DNA of 64,000 nucleotides, taken from positions 1-64,000 of the forward strand of contig JADJFE010000017.1 of assembly GCA_016708725.1 (NCBI GenBank), given 5' to 3'. The notes under the pieces are model-generated. The model was given only the letters and a program-made list of their open reading frames with translations. It ran no database searches and was not told the DNA's origin. Below, one piece after another: positions 37,144 to 45,189 of the stretch (its first letter is position 1; each line of letters begins with the position of its first letter). Made by a program: the position numbers and the translations under genes. The stretch is from Candidatus Aalborgicola bjergmarkensis. GTDB taxonomy: Bacteria > Pseudomonadota > Gammaproteobacteria > Burkholderiales > Burkholderiaceae_C.

Positions 37144-38436
37144 ATGTACGCACTGGTTGATGGCAACAACTTTTATGTCAGTTGCGAGCGCACCTTCCGC
37201 CCCAGTTTGAATGGTCGGCCAGTCGTGGTTTTGAGCAACAACGACGGCTGCGCCATCGCCCGCTCCAACGAGGCTAAAGACCTCGGAATCAAGATGGGTG
37301 CGCCGTGGTTTCAAATCCGCCACCTGGAAGACAGTCATGGCTTGGTGGCACTGTCAGCCAACTTTGCCCTGTACGGCGACATGTCCGACCGTGTGATGAG
37401 CATCGCCGCTGGCCTGGGGCCGGGGCAGGAGGTTTACAGCATCGACGAATGCTTCGTTGACCTGGATGGTGTGCAAGGCGATATGAAGCTGCGCAGCAAA
37501 CGGATACGCCAACGTATCCTGAAGTGGACCGGCATCCCCTGTGGAATCGGCATAGGCCCCACCAAGACATTGGCCAAGCTGGCGAACCACATCGCCAAAA
37601 CGGCAGAACGCAAGCCGGGAAGCTACCCAGCCGAGATGGCCCAGGTCTGCGATCTCTCGACCATGCCAGAGCCGCAGTTGAACGCGATGATGGCAGCTAC
37701 ACCTGTAACAGAGGTCTGGGGGGTTGGCCGCAAGATCAGCGCCCAGCTTGGTGCAGTTGGCATTCACACAGCGCTTGATTTGGCCCGCATGGATACTGCC
37801 ACAGTACGGCACCGCTGGTCGGTTGTGCTGGAGCGCACCGTGCGAGAACTGCAGGGCGTTTCATGTATCGGGTTCGATGATGTGCCATCAGCCAAGCAGC
37901 AAATCGCCTGTACCCGCTCCTTCGGGCATGCGGTAACACAGCTATCAGGATTGATGGAAGCTGTCAGCACGTTTGCCAGCCGGGCTGCCGAAAAGCTGCG
38001 CCGTCAGCACAGCCATGCTGCCGAGGTACTTTGCTTTATTCGCACCAGCCCGTTTCGACCCGATGCACAGTACAGCGGCTCGATGGTTGTGCCACTACGC
38101 CGACCCAGTGCGGATACGGCAGTGATCGTGCAGGCTGCACTGAATGGACTGAAAGCAATCTTTCGGCCTGGGTTCAAGTACGCCAAGGCAGGTGTAATGC
38201 TGCTGGAGCTTCAGCCTGATCGACTGGTGCAGCAGGAGCTTGATTCCGACGGCACAGATCGCTCACCGTTGATGATGTCCACGCTGGATGCGATTAACCA
38301 ACGCTACGGTCGTGGAACCGTGGCGCTGGCCTGCGCTGGTGTGGGCAGAAACCAGTCTACGTGGGGCATGAAACAGGAGCGTCGCACACCGCAGTACACC
38401 ACGTGCTGGGAGGATATGGTGGTGGTGCGGGCGTAA
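37144..38436 (+). CDS. umuC: DNA polymerase V catalytic subunit UmuC
   Basis: UmuC is a Y-family error-prone polymerase. The 430-residue product has MYALVDGNNFYVSCERTFRP with the first metal-binding Asp, VVVLSNNDGCAIARSNEAKD, the catalytic YSIDECFVDLDG, and the helix-hairpin-helix region with VWGVGRKISAQLGAVGI. Length and C terminus are normal. It forms a LexA-controlled operon with umuD and is a common passenger of plasmids and islands. Confidence 0.97.
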   Translation: MYALVDGNNFYVSCERTFRPSLNGRPVVVLSNNDGCAIARSNEAKDLGIKMGAPWFQIRHLEDSHGLVALSANFALYGDMSDRVMSIAAGLGPGQEVYSIDECFVDLDGVQGDMKLRSKRIRQRILKWTGIPCGIGIGPTKTLAKLANHIAKTAERKPGSYPAEMAQVCDLSTMPEPQLNAMMAATPVTEVWGVGRKISAQLGAVGIHTALDLARMDTATVRHRWSVVLERTVRELQGVSCIGFDDVPSAKQQIACTRSFGHAVTQLSGLMEAVSTFASRAAEKLRRQHSHAAEVLCFIRTSPFRPDAQYSGSMVVPLRRPSADTAVIVQAALNGLKAIFRPGFKYAKAGVMLLELQPDRLVQQELDSDGTDRSPLMMSTLDAINQRYGRGTVALACAGVGRNQSTWGMKQERRTPQYTTCWEDMVVVRA

Positions 38437-38486
38437 GTGAGCCATTTCACACAGTAGACAAAACTGGGGTTGTACAGCTAAAATAA

Positions 38487-38502
38487 CTGTATGGATAATC
38501 AG
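38487..38502 (+). promoter_or_regulatory. Possible LexA-like site at the terminase-relic start
   Basis: CTGTATGGATAATCAG keeps CTG-N10-CAG and resembles the umuD box (both share ACTGTATGGAT and CAGCATTC). It overlaps the ATG at 38491, so it could repress initiation or be a duplicated remnant. Confidence 0.4.
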
Positions 38503-38934
38503 CATTCTTTATCCCCCAGACAAGAGCGTTTCGCCTTGGCCTACGTTCAGCATCACAATGCCAGTTTGGCATGTCGTGAAGCGGGGTATAGCGCCGGGTG
38601 TGCCAGCGTGACTGCTGTACGATTGCTAAGAAATGATAGTATTTCAAGGCGAATACAGGCCCTGGAAGCGACCGCAGCGCAGGAGTTAGGGGTTACCCGC
38701 CAGAGGTTTCTAAACGGACTCCTGGAGGCCGTAGAACTGGCTAAAGAGAAGGGTGAGCCGATGGCGATGGTTGCCGCCTGGAGGGAGATTGGTAAGGCGT
38801 GCGGGTTCTACCAAGCCGAGCGGGTCAAAGTGGATGTCAACGTGGCCGGAAGCCTGGAAATCGGGCGAATGAATCAGCTATCGGACGGGGAGTTGCTCAG
38901 TATCATTGGGTCGAATCAGGCAGTGGCCCAATAA
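38491..38934 (+). CDS. Phage terminase small subunit-like protein
   Basis: Small terminase subunits recognise phage DNA for packaging. The 147-residue product starts LSPRQERFALAYVQHHNASL, then ACREAGYSAGCASVTAVRLL with the expected HTH, and IGKACGFYQAERVKVDVNVA in the tail, matching the Terminase_2 family. No large subunit or other packaging gene is in the window, so it is probably a relic or has been recruited by a satellite. Its 3' end overlaps the convergent helicase gene by 32 bp. Confidence 0.8.
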   Translation: MDNQHSLSPRQERFALAYVQHHNASLACREAGYSAGCASVTAVRLLRNDSISRRIQALEATAAQELGVTRQRFLNGLLEAVELAKEKGEPMAMVAAWREIGKACGFYQAERVKVDVNVAGSLEIGRMNQLSDGELLSIIGSNQAVAQ

Positions 38935-40828
38935 CCGTCACAGGATGGCCTAAAAGGCCCTTCAGCGCCTCTGAAACGGCGTTTGGGCACGCCACCCTAC
39001 TCAAGCATGTACTAGCCCTGCGCTGGCCGGGCGCTCGATACTCGAACGTAAAAGGGGACAATTTACAAATAGATAATCTATTTGTAAATTGTCCCTTTTT
39101 AACCTGCTGCCTCTGCACGTCCTTCTTTGCGGCGGCGGCGGTTGGCCACAAACTGTTGAAGTTCGTTGAGAGCCATTCAGGCACTATTGGCATCACGTCA
39201 CCAGTCTTGCGCCATGCTTGCTCCAAACGGTTGCCGTGTACCAACTCATCCCATGTAAAGAGGGCATCTACTTCGATGTCGAGGGGGATGTTTGAGAGCA
39301 GAACTACCAGTTTTGGCTTTTGGCAATGAATCAAACGCAGACGATCAATGGCTTGCAGGCTTTCAGATTCACGCAACTGCTCCAAAATGGCCTGTACACG
39401 TATGTCGGGATGGCAATCCACATCGACCCCTTCCGGGTCCGATTTGAGCTGGTACGCCCTTGGTATTTGTACCCACCGATCAGTGAGTTGCAACGGCACA
39501 GTGGCATCGTAGAACATGGCGCGAGCCAAATCCTGAACCGCAGCCACTGACGGTTCGTTACGACTGATCACAAGGACAGTGTCGAAATCTTTATAAACGT
39601 CAACGCCCCGCAATGCGCCAAAGTGTGCGAGCGCTGAATGTGGCGGTACGTTCACTAATGGCTGCGTGTTCTTACTGGGGTTGCCGGTAATGGCTACGGG
39701 ACCTACGACCAAGAGTTTGCTACCGTTGGAGCTGAGCTCGTTGATCAACTGCTGAATCTCGCCCAGCTTGTGCATGGCCTCGGCCATGCTTTTCGGATCG
39801 GAATGTATGTTGGGGTTGATCGAGCGTATGGAGCATCTGGCAGAGCGGCACTGCACAACATGTGCGTTACGTCTGGCCCGAAATTCATGGAATGTTGCAC
39901 CAGTGAAGAACACCTCGGTGGTTTCACGCGATGCGGTCGCGTCAAGCAAGAATATCTCTGGCGGTGACTGACTACTAGATTTTGGTGTGAAACGAGTTAT
40001 GTCATTGCGATGATGGACCGTAATTTGCCCAGTGATGGCATCGAAATCTACAGACTGAAGTTCTTGCTTGACAGCGAACGCACGTTTCAAGTGTTCAAGT
40101 AGTTTGGCGACGGGCTCAAAGTTGGGGGCTGAACCCAGGGTTTGCACTATCAACTGATCAGATTGACCCGGCTGTGGTCGCGGTGCCGAAGCACGCAGTT
40201 CTTCAACGGCTGCACGTAGGCCACCTCCTCGTTTGCTCGCGTTGGAGATTAGTGGGTACAGCGAGCTGCCCGATTGCAGCAAGTTGGAAATGTCACCGCA
40301 AAGGCTGCTAGCCGCATTTGGTAATGCTGGGTGACGGAGAAGAGATACGTTGAATTCGATTCTCTCCAAACAAGCCATAGCGAACGCTTCGTCAATAACC
40401 ACCAAGTTCGGTACACGTGCATCCAGCAGTCCACGGTCTAATGGCAGATAGGCATGGGTATAAATATACACATGGCCGAAATTGAACTGATTGATGTAGG
40501 GGCAGTTGTCATAGTCGCCGCAGCGATGACCACTGCTCGCGCTGCACAGTCTGGTGTAAACCGACTGACCAGCTTGGCTAATCCGGGCCGCTATTTGATG
40601 CCGATTGCATAGCGGCTTGCCGCCAGGGGTCACATGATTGCGGCCACTGATGATGCGGACTATCCGAGTTGGATTGAATTTATTGATTAAATCCCGCCAC
40701 TCCACAGCCAGTGCGTGGGTTGGGACATAAACCTCGATACGCAGCTCCTCGTTTGCATGGGCAATGCGTTTGGCAATTGTGGTGGTCTTTCCTCCGCCTG
40801 ATGGGGACTTAATGCCAGTGGCGGCCAT
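38903..40828 (-). CDS. SF2-type helicase of the island replication module
   Basis: The 641-residue product opens with a Walker A loop (SPSGGGKTTTIAKRIAHANE) and has a Walker B DEAx-like box (PNLVVIDEAFAMACLERIEF). A Cys cluster (CSASSGHRCGDYDNCPYINQ) between them suggests a metal site. It lacks recognisable accessory domains. It begins 2 bp after the primase-like gene, so the two are probably a functional pair for autonomous replication of the island. The C-terminal 50 residues pass through a long palindrome (39055-39095) and may be a read-through extension. Confidence 0.7.
   Translation of the reverse strand: MAATGIKSPSGGGKTTTIAKRIAHANEELRIEVYVPTHALAVEWRDLINKFNPTRIVRIISGRNHVTPGGKPLCNRHQIAARISQAGQSVYTRLCSASSGHRCGDYDNCPYINQFNFGHVYIYTHAYLPLDRGLLDARVPNLVVIDEAFAMACLERIEFNVSLLRHPALPNAASSLCGDISNLLQSGSSLYPLISNASKRGGGLRAAVEELRASAPRPQPGQSDQLIVQTLGSAPNFEPVAKLLEHLKRAFAVKQELQSVDFDAITGQITVHHRNDITRFTPKSSSQSPPEIFLLDATASRETTEVFFTGATFHEFRARRNAHVVQCRSARCSIRSINPNIHSDPKSMAEAMHKLGEIQQLINELSSNGSKLLVVGPVAITGNPSKNTQPLVNVPPHSALAHFGALRGVDVYKDFDTVLVISRNEPSVAAVQDLARAMFYDATVPLQLTDRWVQIPRAYQLKSDPEGVDVDCHPDIRVQAILEQLRESESLQAIDRLRLIHCQKPKLVVLLSNIPLDIEVDALFTWDELVHGNRLEQAWRKTGDVMPIVPEWLSTNFNSLWPTAAAAKKDVQRQQVKKGQFTNRLSICKLSPFTFEYRAPGQRRASTCLSRVACPNAVSEALKGLLGHPVTVIGPLPDSTQ
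39055..39095. terminator. 41 bp near-perfect palindrome, possible bidirectional terminator
   Basis: GGGACAATTTACAAATAGAT (39055-39074) and its exact complement (39076-39095) are separated by one base. It is preceded by AAAAG and followed by TTTTT. It lies downstream of the terminase-like gene and inside the 3' coding part of the helicase. Confidence 0.6.
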
Positions 40829-40830
40829 GA

Positions 40831-42351
40831 CTAAAACACCTTGCTCAAGATTGCGTCAATGCTGGATTGGATCGTGGTGATGTCCTGGTAGCCGTTGTGC
40901 GCGTTGGGGGTAAGTCCTAACAGCCTACGTGTTTTACGGCGTTGACTGGCAGCATCACCGTATTTGCGCAAGCCACTCTCTATGGCGGACATGATGTGTT
41001 TGCGGCTGGCTCGCTCGTCAATATCGGTCTTGCTATGCTTTGATGCATCGGCAGCGAGTACCCGTTTCTGGATTATTGAGAATAGGTACTCAACGTCGGT
41101 GCCTTCTATTCCATGTTCTGATACGTAACTCGCTGCTGATCGAACTACTGGTACATGGAAGCCATCGCCGCCAGCGTGATCCCCGATTTGACTCAGGTGA
41201 TAGTCAAATCCACTGCCGCCACTGGTGTGGAATGAGGTGCTAGACCCCGTGCCTCCAGCATGTGCAGAAAATTCGGGTGGAGGCAGCTGTAGGCAGACAC
41301 GGTCGGAAGATTTTGTGACGAGACCTGAGCGGACAGGAAACGGATCAGCCATGCCATTGAACAGTGGCGCAGCGACGTAGTGCGGCTGCACATGCTGAAA
41401 CAGCGCAGGGTCGACGAGTTTGATACCGGCGACTTTGTTGACGTGCTTTGCCCAAATCTTCAGGGAAGTGTCCGGCACGGGCTGGACCAACCAGAACCAG
41501 AAATGTGCGGAAGCCTTCGATGCGTCAAATACGCCCGCACTGGATGACAACTGCCAGTGATAGCTGGCCTCATGAAATTCAGGCGGTAGAAGGTGGACGA
41601 TGTATTCGCAGATTTTGCTGATGCTGGCCTGATCCAGTATCCAACCGATTGGCAGGGACAGTTTGTCGACATCAATTTCGAGGTAATGACGACCTTGAAG
41701 CGGGGTCTTGAAGTTGCCTTTAAAGGCGGAACCTTCGTCGCTGCCTTGGCGACGTACCCACGGCCCGACGACTGCGTCTGAGACAGGTTCACCCCGGATG
41801 ATCAGGGCGTTTGGATTCTGCTCGCAGTATTTGAGAACAGCGGAAAGGTCGTAAATGTCGTTGACACCGCACGGACCTAGCACCGAATACAAATAGCCTG
41901 CGTTGTACCCTTGCATGACTATCTTCGAGCTGCTTGATGACTTACTGAACTGCTTTGTTGCTAGATAACCTGGTTTTGTTAGCAGAATCGTTACCGTGTC
42001 AATGGCTGCTGACGCAGCCAGTGCCACTTGCGTGCGTTTGGCAGTGAGCGGGTTTTTTGTGTCGGTCTCTTTCTCCCTAAGTTCGACACATCTCTTGTAC
42101 ACGGCCACCACATCAGCAGGGTGAGGCAACTTGGTGCCGGGGTCGCAGTACATAATTGCGCGGATACTGTTGGGCCAGCTTACCTTGACGGCGTGAAACC
42201 CTGCACGGACTTTGTCGTGGTGCATTGCCTGTCCGACCGGGGACATCAGATCAACTCGAAGTATCTCAGGCTTGTCGGACAGTTGCACACTGCCCAGAAT
42301 TTCATCGCTGGTGGCGTAGCGAGGCTGCAATTCCCGTAGATTTGCATTCAT
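40831..42351 (-). CDS. Archaeo-eukaryotic-type primase-like protein
   Basis: The 506-residue product has the three motifs of this primase superfamily in order: YLEIDVDKL (residues 224-231, metal-binding DxD), SSSAGVFDASKASAHFWFW (269-287, containing the S...H motif) and DPALFQHVQPHYVAAPLF (314-331). The last resembles replication primases of mobile elements. The C-terminal region (SAIESGLRKYGDAASQRRKT) is helical. It is followed directly by the helicase and preceded immediately by alpA. Its role as replicative primase is inferred. Confidence 0.72.
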   Translation of the reverse strand: MNANLRELQPRYATSDEILGSVQLSDKPEILRVDLMSPVGQAMHHDKVRAGFHAVKVSWPNSIRAIMYCDPGTKLPHPADVVAVYKRCVELREKETDTKNPLTAKRTQVALAASAAIDTVTILLTKPGYLATKQFSKSSSSSKIVMQGYNAGYLYSVLGPCGVNDIYDLSAVLKYCEQNPNALIIRGEPVSDAVVGPWVRRQGSDEGSAFKGNFKTPLQGRHYLEIDVDKLSLPIGWILDQASISKICEYIVHLLPPEFHEASYHWQLSSSAGVFDASKASAHFWFWLVQPVPDTSLKIWAKHVNKVAGIKLVDPALFQHVQPHYVAAPLFNGMADPFPVRSGLVTKSSDRVCLQLPPPEFSAHAGGTGSSTSFHTSGGSGFDYHLSQIGDHAGGDGFHVPVVRSAASYVSEHGIEGTDVEYLFSIIQKRVLAADASKHSKTDIDERASRKHIMSAIESGLRKYGDAASQRRKTRRLLGLTPNAHNGYQDITTIQSSIDAILSKVF

Positions 42352-42564
42352 CTATGCCTCCTGCTTCGAAAGCTCAATGCGGCTTAAAATCCACGCGTCG
42401 ATGCTGGATTCAAGCCAGCCGACGGCGCGGGGGCCGAGAGAAATCGACTTGGGGAACTCACCGTCGGCCATCTTCTGGTAGATGCCAGAGCGCGAGATAC
42501 CAGTGCGGGCTTGCACCTGGATTCGCCTCAGAATGACTTGTGGGCTGTGGACTGCTGCGGCCAT
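42352..42564 (-). CDS. alpA: AlpA-family transcriptional regulator
   Basis: The 70-residue product shows the AlpA winged-helix signature: ILRRIQVQARTGISRSGIYQ, KMADGEFPKSISLGPRAVGW and LESSIDAWILSRI. AlpA proteins activate integrase or excision genes in P4-like elements. It abuts the primase gene (stop at 42352, next start 42351), making alpA-primase-helicase one transcription unit. A 16 bp inverted repeat lies upstream. Confidence 0.9.
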   Translation of the reverse strand: MAAAVHSPQVILRRIQVQARTGISRSGIYQKMADGEFPKSISLGPRAVGWLESSIDAWILSRIELSKQEA

Positions 42565-42636
42565 ATATCGCTCCTGTTGAAGCGCCTTGGACGGGTGTCC
42601 AGGGCATGGCGTAAGTCTCCTAGAATGCTCCTATTT

Positions 42637-42686
42637 GAACTTACCTTGAATCTGGTCGAAATATGCTCCGGATTCAAGGTAAGTTC
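42637..42686. repeat. 16 bp perfect inverted repeat upstream of alpA
   Basis: GAACTTACCTTGAATC and its complement GATTCAAGGTAAGTTC are separated by 18 bases. The element sits in the 120 bp gap before the alpA-primase-helicase unit. It may be an operator, a transcript terminator for the integrase-side unit or part of a replication origin. Confidence 0.65.
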
Positions 42687-43377
42687 AGTTTCCCGAGGGC
42701 AGTTTTGGGTCCTTCAGTAAGCGCAAACCGGCAGTAATCAATGGGCCTACGTCACAGTCGGTAACGCCTGCTGCCTTTAGGGTCGCTTCGAGCACACGTG
42801 CGTAAGCACCACCACCACGTGTTGTGGTGTTGTTCTCCGTCAATTGTTTAGCACTGGTTGATGAGGGCTTCATTTTGAGGATGTCTTGAAACACCACGGC
42901 CACCTCATAAGCCAAGACATTGCGGTAATGATCTACTGTCTTGTCCGCCAATTGGTTCATTGAAAACTGCGTGGCCACTGCTGCGTCACTTATGCTTTCC
43001 AAATCTGCTTTGAGCTTGCTAATCGGCGCGTTGTATGTCTTATATAACTCAGACATGACATTGAGCGGGAGATTGAGCAGGTCAGCTTGAACAGCACTAA
43101 GGTCCTTAATTAAGTTCTTTATGTTGTCACGCCCCTCTGCGACACCCGGCTTGCTGCGATGAGCATTTAGGTCAACCAATGGCTTGGACGCTTTGTAGTG
43201 ATCTGCTGCTTTCATCAAAGCGTCGACAGCAGGTGGAATTACTGCTGGGTCGACTTTCGAAATGCTAGTCAGCAATCTTGTCAGTTCGATGGCAGAGGGG
43301 GTGAGTTTGGAAAGTCTCTCAGCAGCCTTCTTATCGAGTTGCTCCTTCAGCAGGGTGCCAGCATTGATGGTGGCCAT
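42685..43377 (-). CDS. Hypothetical helical protein next to integrase
   Basis: The 230-residue product (MATINAGTLLKEQLDKKAAE) is predicted almost fully helical and contains KASKPLVDLNAHRSKPG and TRGGGAYARVLEATLKAAGV. There is no membrane segment. The ATG at 43377 overlaps the integrase frame; a GTG at 43383 is also possible. It is probably co-transcribed with the integrase. No family is recognised. Confidence 0.6.
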   Translation of the reverse strand: MATINAGTLLKEQLDKKAAERLSKLTPSAIELTRLLTSISKVDPAVIPPAVDALMKAADHYKASKPLVDLNAHRSKPGVAEGRDNIKNLIKDLSAVQADLLNLPLNVMSELYKTYNAPISKLKADLESISDAAVATQFSMNQLADKTVDHYRNVLAYEVAVVFQDILKMKPSSTSAKQLTENNTTTRGGGAYARVLEATLKAAGVTDCDVGPLITAGLRLLKDPKLPSGN

Positions 43378-43379
43378 GG

Positions 43380-44768
43380 TCACATCACTTTCTTGTTTGC
43401 CAGCGCCACATACTCAGCCAGTCGCTGCCCCAACGCATTAAACGCCTTGACCTGCTCACCCTCACGACGGTCGCGGATGTAAATGCGCGTGACGCGGCTT
43501 TGAATCATGTGGTTTAGGCATTCGTCGATCACGTCGCTGCTGATGCCCAGGCTGGCCATGGTGGTTGCGGCGGTGCGGCGCAGGTCGTGTGCGGTCCATT
43601 TGCCGCCCGGCAGGCTCAGTGATTCAGTAGCGGCGGTGCGGTTGCTTAGGCGCTTCTCGGGTGGGCGCTGGCGGTCAGAGAGCTGCTTGCCGAACGTCTT
43701 GATGTCCAGCGCGTTGCTGCCTTTGGTGTTCGGGAAAACCCAGGGGCAAGGTAGGCCAGCGTGCGTCAGGACACGCATGCTCGCTAGGTTCTGAATCTGT
43801 TGCACGGCAAAGTCACTCAGGTGGACGGTGTGCGGGCGCTGGTTCTTGGTGTCGGGCAGGTGCCAGGTGCGCTTTTCTAGGTCAATGTGCTGCCATTGCG
43901 CGTTCATCAGTTCACCCACCCGGCAGCCGGTGGCCAGGGTCAGCCAGACGGCGCAAACGCTGCGCAGGCCCATATTGGCCTTTGGGAGTTGGCGGGCCAG
44001 TGCCACCACCTCGTCGGCGGTCAAGACCCGTTCACGTTCCGTTTCAGCACCACCGGCCTGGCGCTTGGTGATAGTGTCCAGCGGGTTACGGTCCACGATC
44101 TCACGCGCCAACGCGAAATGGAACATTTGCTTCAAGTCGGTAAGCAGCACGTTGCAGGTACGCAGCTTGCCCTCGGCCTTCACGGCATCCAGAATGGCCA
44201 GCAAGTCCGCTTTGCGCACATCGACGGCGGCGACTTCACCCAAGACCGGGAATATGCGCCGCTCAAACTGGTCGCGGCTGTACTGGCCACCGTCTTTGCG
44301 CCCGCTGCGTTTGCCATTGGCCAGCACGTTGGGGGTCAGCTCGGTGGCGGCCCAGCGGTCGAACAGCTGCTTGATGGTCAGGCGGCGTTGCTGCTCCAGT
44401 TCGCTTTGCTTTGCTGCCAACTCCGCCTGTTTACGTGCAGCCTCGTCGTTCTGGAGTCTGTCGGCCTCGGCTTGTTCGAAATGGCTGCGAAGGTCTTTGA
44501 TGCCCGACTGGTACAGCTTAGACCACTGGTCTGCCTTGGCCCGCGCATCGGAAAGTTTGAATCCGGCGCGGCCCTTGGGATCATAGATGCCGACCGGGAG
44601 TGTGTCGCGGCTGCCGTCGCTAGTGGTGTAGCGGAAGTAGAAGGCGCGTTCACCGCGAGGGGTGATGCGCCCCAGGAAGCGGCCTGCGCCGCGTGGGCCA
44701 TCCTCGGTGATCCAGATGTCGGCAGCGGTGGCTGCGGCCTGCATTTGCTTGTCGGTAATTACACTCAT
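43380..44768 (-). CDS. Tyrosine integrase of the tRNA-Pro island
   Basis: This site-specific recombinase probably catalyses integration at tRNA-Pro. The 462-residue product has an N-terminal arm-binding domain (GRITPRGERAFYFRYTTSDG), a long charged coiled linker (EADRLQNDEAARKQAELAAK), a core-binding domain and the catalytic domain with TGCRVGELMNAQW (Arg I), WTAHDLRRTAATTM (His-x-x-Arg), CLNHM and RIYIRD (nucleophile Tyr). It lies 184 bp inside attR. Confidence 0.95.
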   Translation of the reverse strand: MSVITDKQMQAAATAADIWITEDGPRGAGRFLGRITPRGERAFYFRYTTSDGSRDTLPVGIYDPKGRAGFKLSDARAKADQWSKLYQSGIKDLRSHFEQAEADRLQNDEAARKQAELAAKQSELEQQRRLTIKQLFDRWAATELTPNVLANGKRSGRKDGGQYSRDQFERRIFPVLGEVAAVDVRKADLLAILDAVKAEGKLRTCNVLLTDLKQMFHFALAREIVDRNPLDTITKRQAGGAETERERVLTADEVVALARQLPKANMGLRSVCAVWLTLATGCRVGELMNAQWQHIDLEKRTWHLPDTKNQRPHTVHLSDFAVQQIQNLASMRVLTHAGLPCPWVFPNTKGSNALDIKTFGKQLSDRQRPPEKRLSNRTAATESLSLPGGKWTAHDLRRTAATTMASLGISSDVIDECLNHMIQSRVTRIYIRDRREGEQVKAFNALGQRLAEYVALANKKVM

Positions 44769-44802
44769 CAGCTACCCCTTGTATGATGTGAAAACCCGAT
44801 TT

Positions 44803-44829
44803 CTGGTTGCCGTTCGGTTGCCGTTTCTC
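44803..44829 (+). repeat. Arm-type repeat near attR
   Basis: This 27 bp sequence matches 26244-26270 with one mismatch, in the same orientation, and lies between the integrase start and attR. It contains two GTTGCCGTT units. Confidence 0.6.
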
Positions 44830-44952
44830 GGTGGCTTTCATTGTATCGTGTTGGACACTGTTGGAAGTGCGATGCATGTAACGCATTGATTAATAACGAT
44901 TTATTTAGACTTTTAGATGCCTCAGGATCGCATAAAACACTAAAACGATTGA

Positions 44953-44997
44953 ATGGGGTGCAAGGGGTCGAAGGTTCGAATCCTTTCACACCGACCA
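44953..44997 (+). other. attR (tRNA-Pro 3' end duplicate)
   Basis: This is an exact copy of the last 45 bases of tRNA-Pro with no 5' half, so it is not a functional tRNA. Together with the copy at 26133-26177 it bounds the island. Confidence 0.92.
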
Positions 44998-45009
44998 CGA
45001 GACAGTCTA

Positions 45010-45045
45010 AAGGCCGCTAGGAACATACACCTAGCGGCCTTTTTC
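45010..45045 (+). terminator. Intrinsic terminator after attR
   Basis: AGGCCGCTAG and CTAGCGGCCT form a 10 bp stem with a short loop, followed by TTTTC. It was probably the original terminator of tRNA-Pro before the island separated it from the gene. Confidence 0.85.
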
Positions 45046-45101
45046 ATTGGTAAATCAGCATTCTCCCGTACATTAGCCGCTAAAGAAAGCTATTGACTGC
45101 C
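45045..45101 (+). repeat. Diverged direct repeat Y, copy 1
   Basis: The segment starting CATTGGTAAATCA and ending ATTGAC(T)GCC is similar over 57 bp to 55071-55127 (CATTGGTAAATCA...ATTGACAGCC). Both are followed by AAACCGGGG. The copies flank the second integrative element. Confidence 0.65.
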
Positions 45102-45107
45102 AGGACG

Positions 45108-45170
45108 AAACCGGGGAACATATCGGGGAACAAAACACCGGGGAACGGGATTTTTAGCAATTGTTCCCCG
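45108..45170 (+). promoter_or_regulatory. GGGGAACA iterons upstream of the second integrase; candidate attL
   Basis: GGGGAACA occurs at 45113 and 45125, GGGGAAC at 45140, and the inverted TGTTCCCC at 45162. The first 28 bp (45108-45135) match 54976-55003 at 27 positions. These are candidates for an attachment core and integrase or repressor binding sites. Confidence 0.55.
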
Positions 45171-45189
45171 TTCTCATAGGAGAAACCCC

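Larger units (their letters stand above)
26133..44997. mobile_element. Integrative island inserted in tRNA-Pro
   Basis: The limits are the exact 45 bp direct repeats of the tRNA-Pro 3' end at 26133-26177 and 44953-44997. The tyrosine integrase gene lies just inside attR and reads inward. Matching 27 bp arm-type repeats occur near both ends. Cargo includes a primase-helicase-AlpA module, umuDC, a terminase small subunit relic, a NADAR cassette, a decayed zincin polyvalent protein and an uncharacterised four-gene operon. No conjugation genes or phage structural genes were recognised, so it is best viewed as a mobilisable or satellite-like genomic island. Confidence 0.9.

Noticed and set aside
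38491..38934. Evidence for a complete prophage
   Set aside because: Only a small terminase-like gene is present. No large terminase, portal, capsid or tail genes were found in the window.
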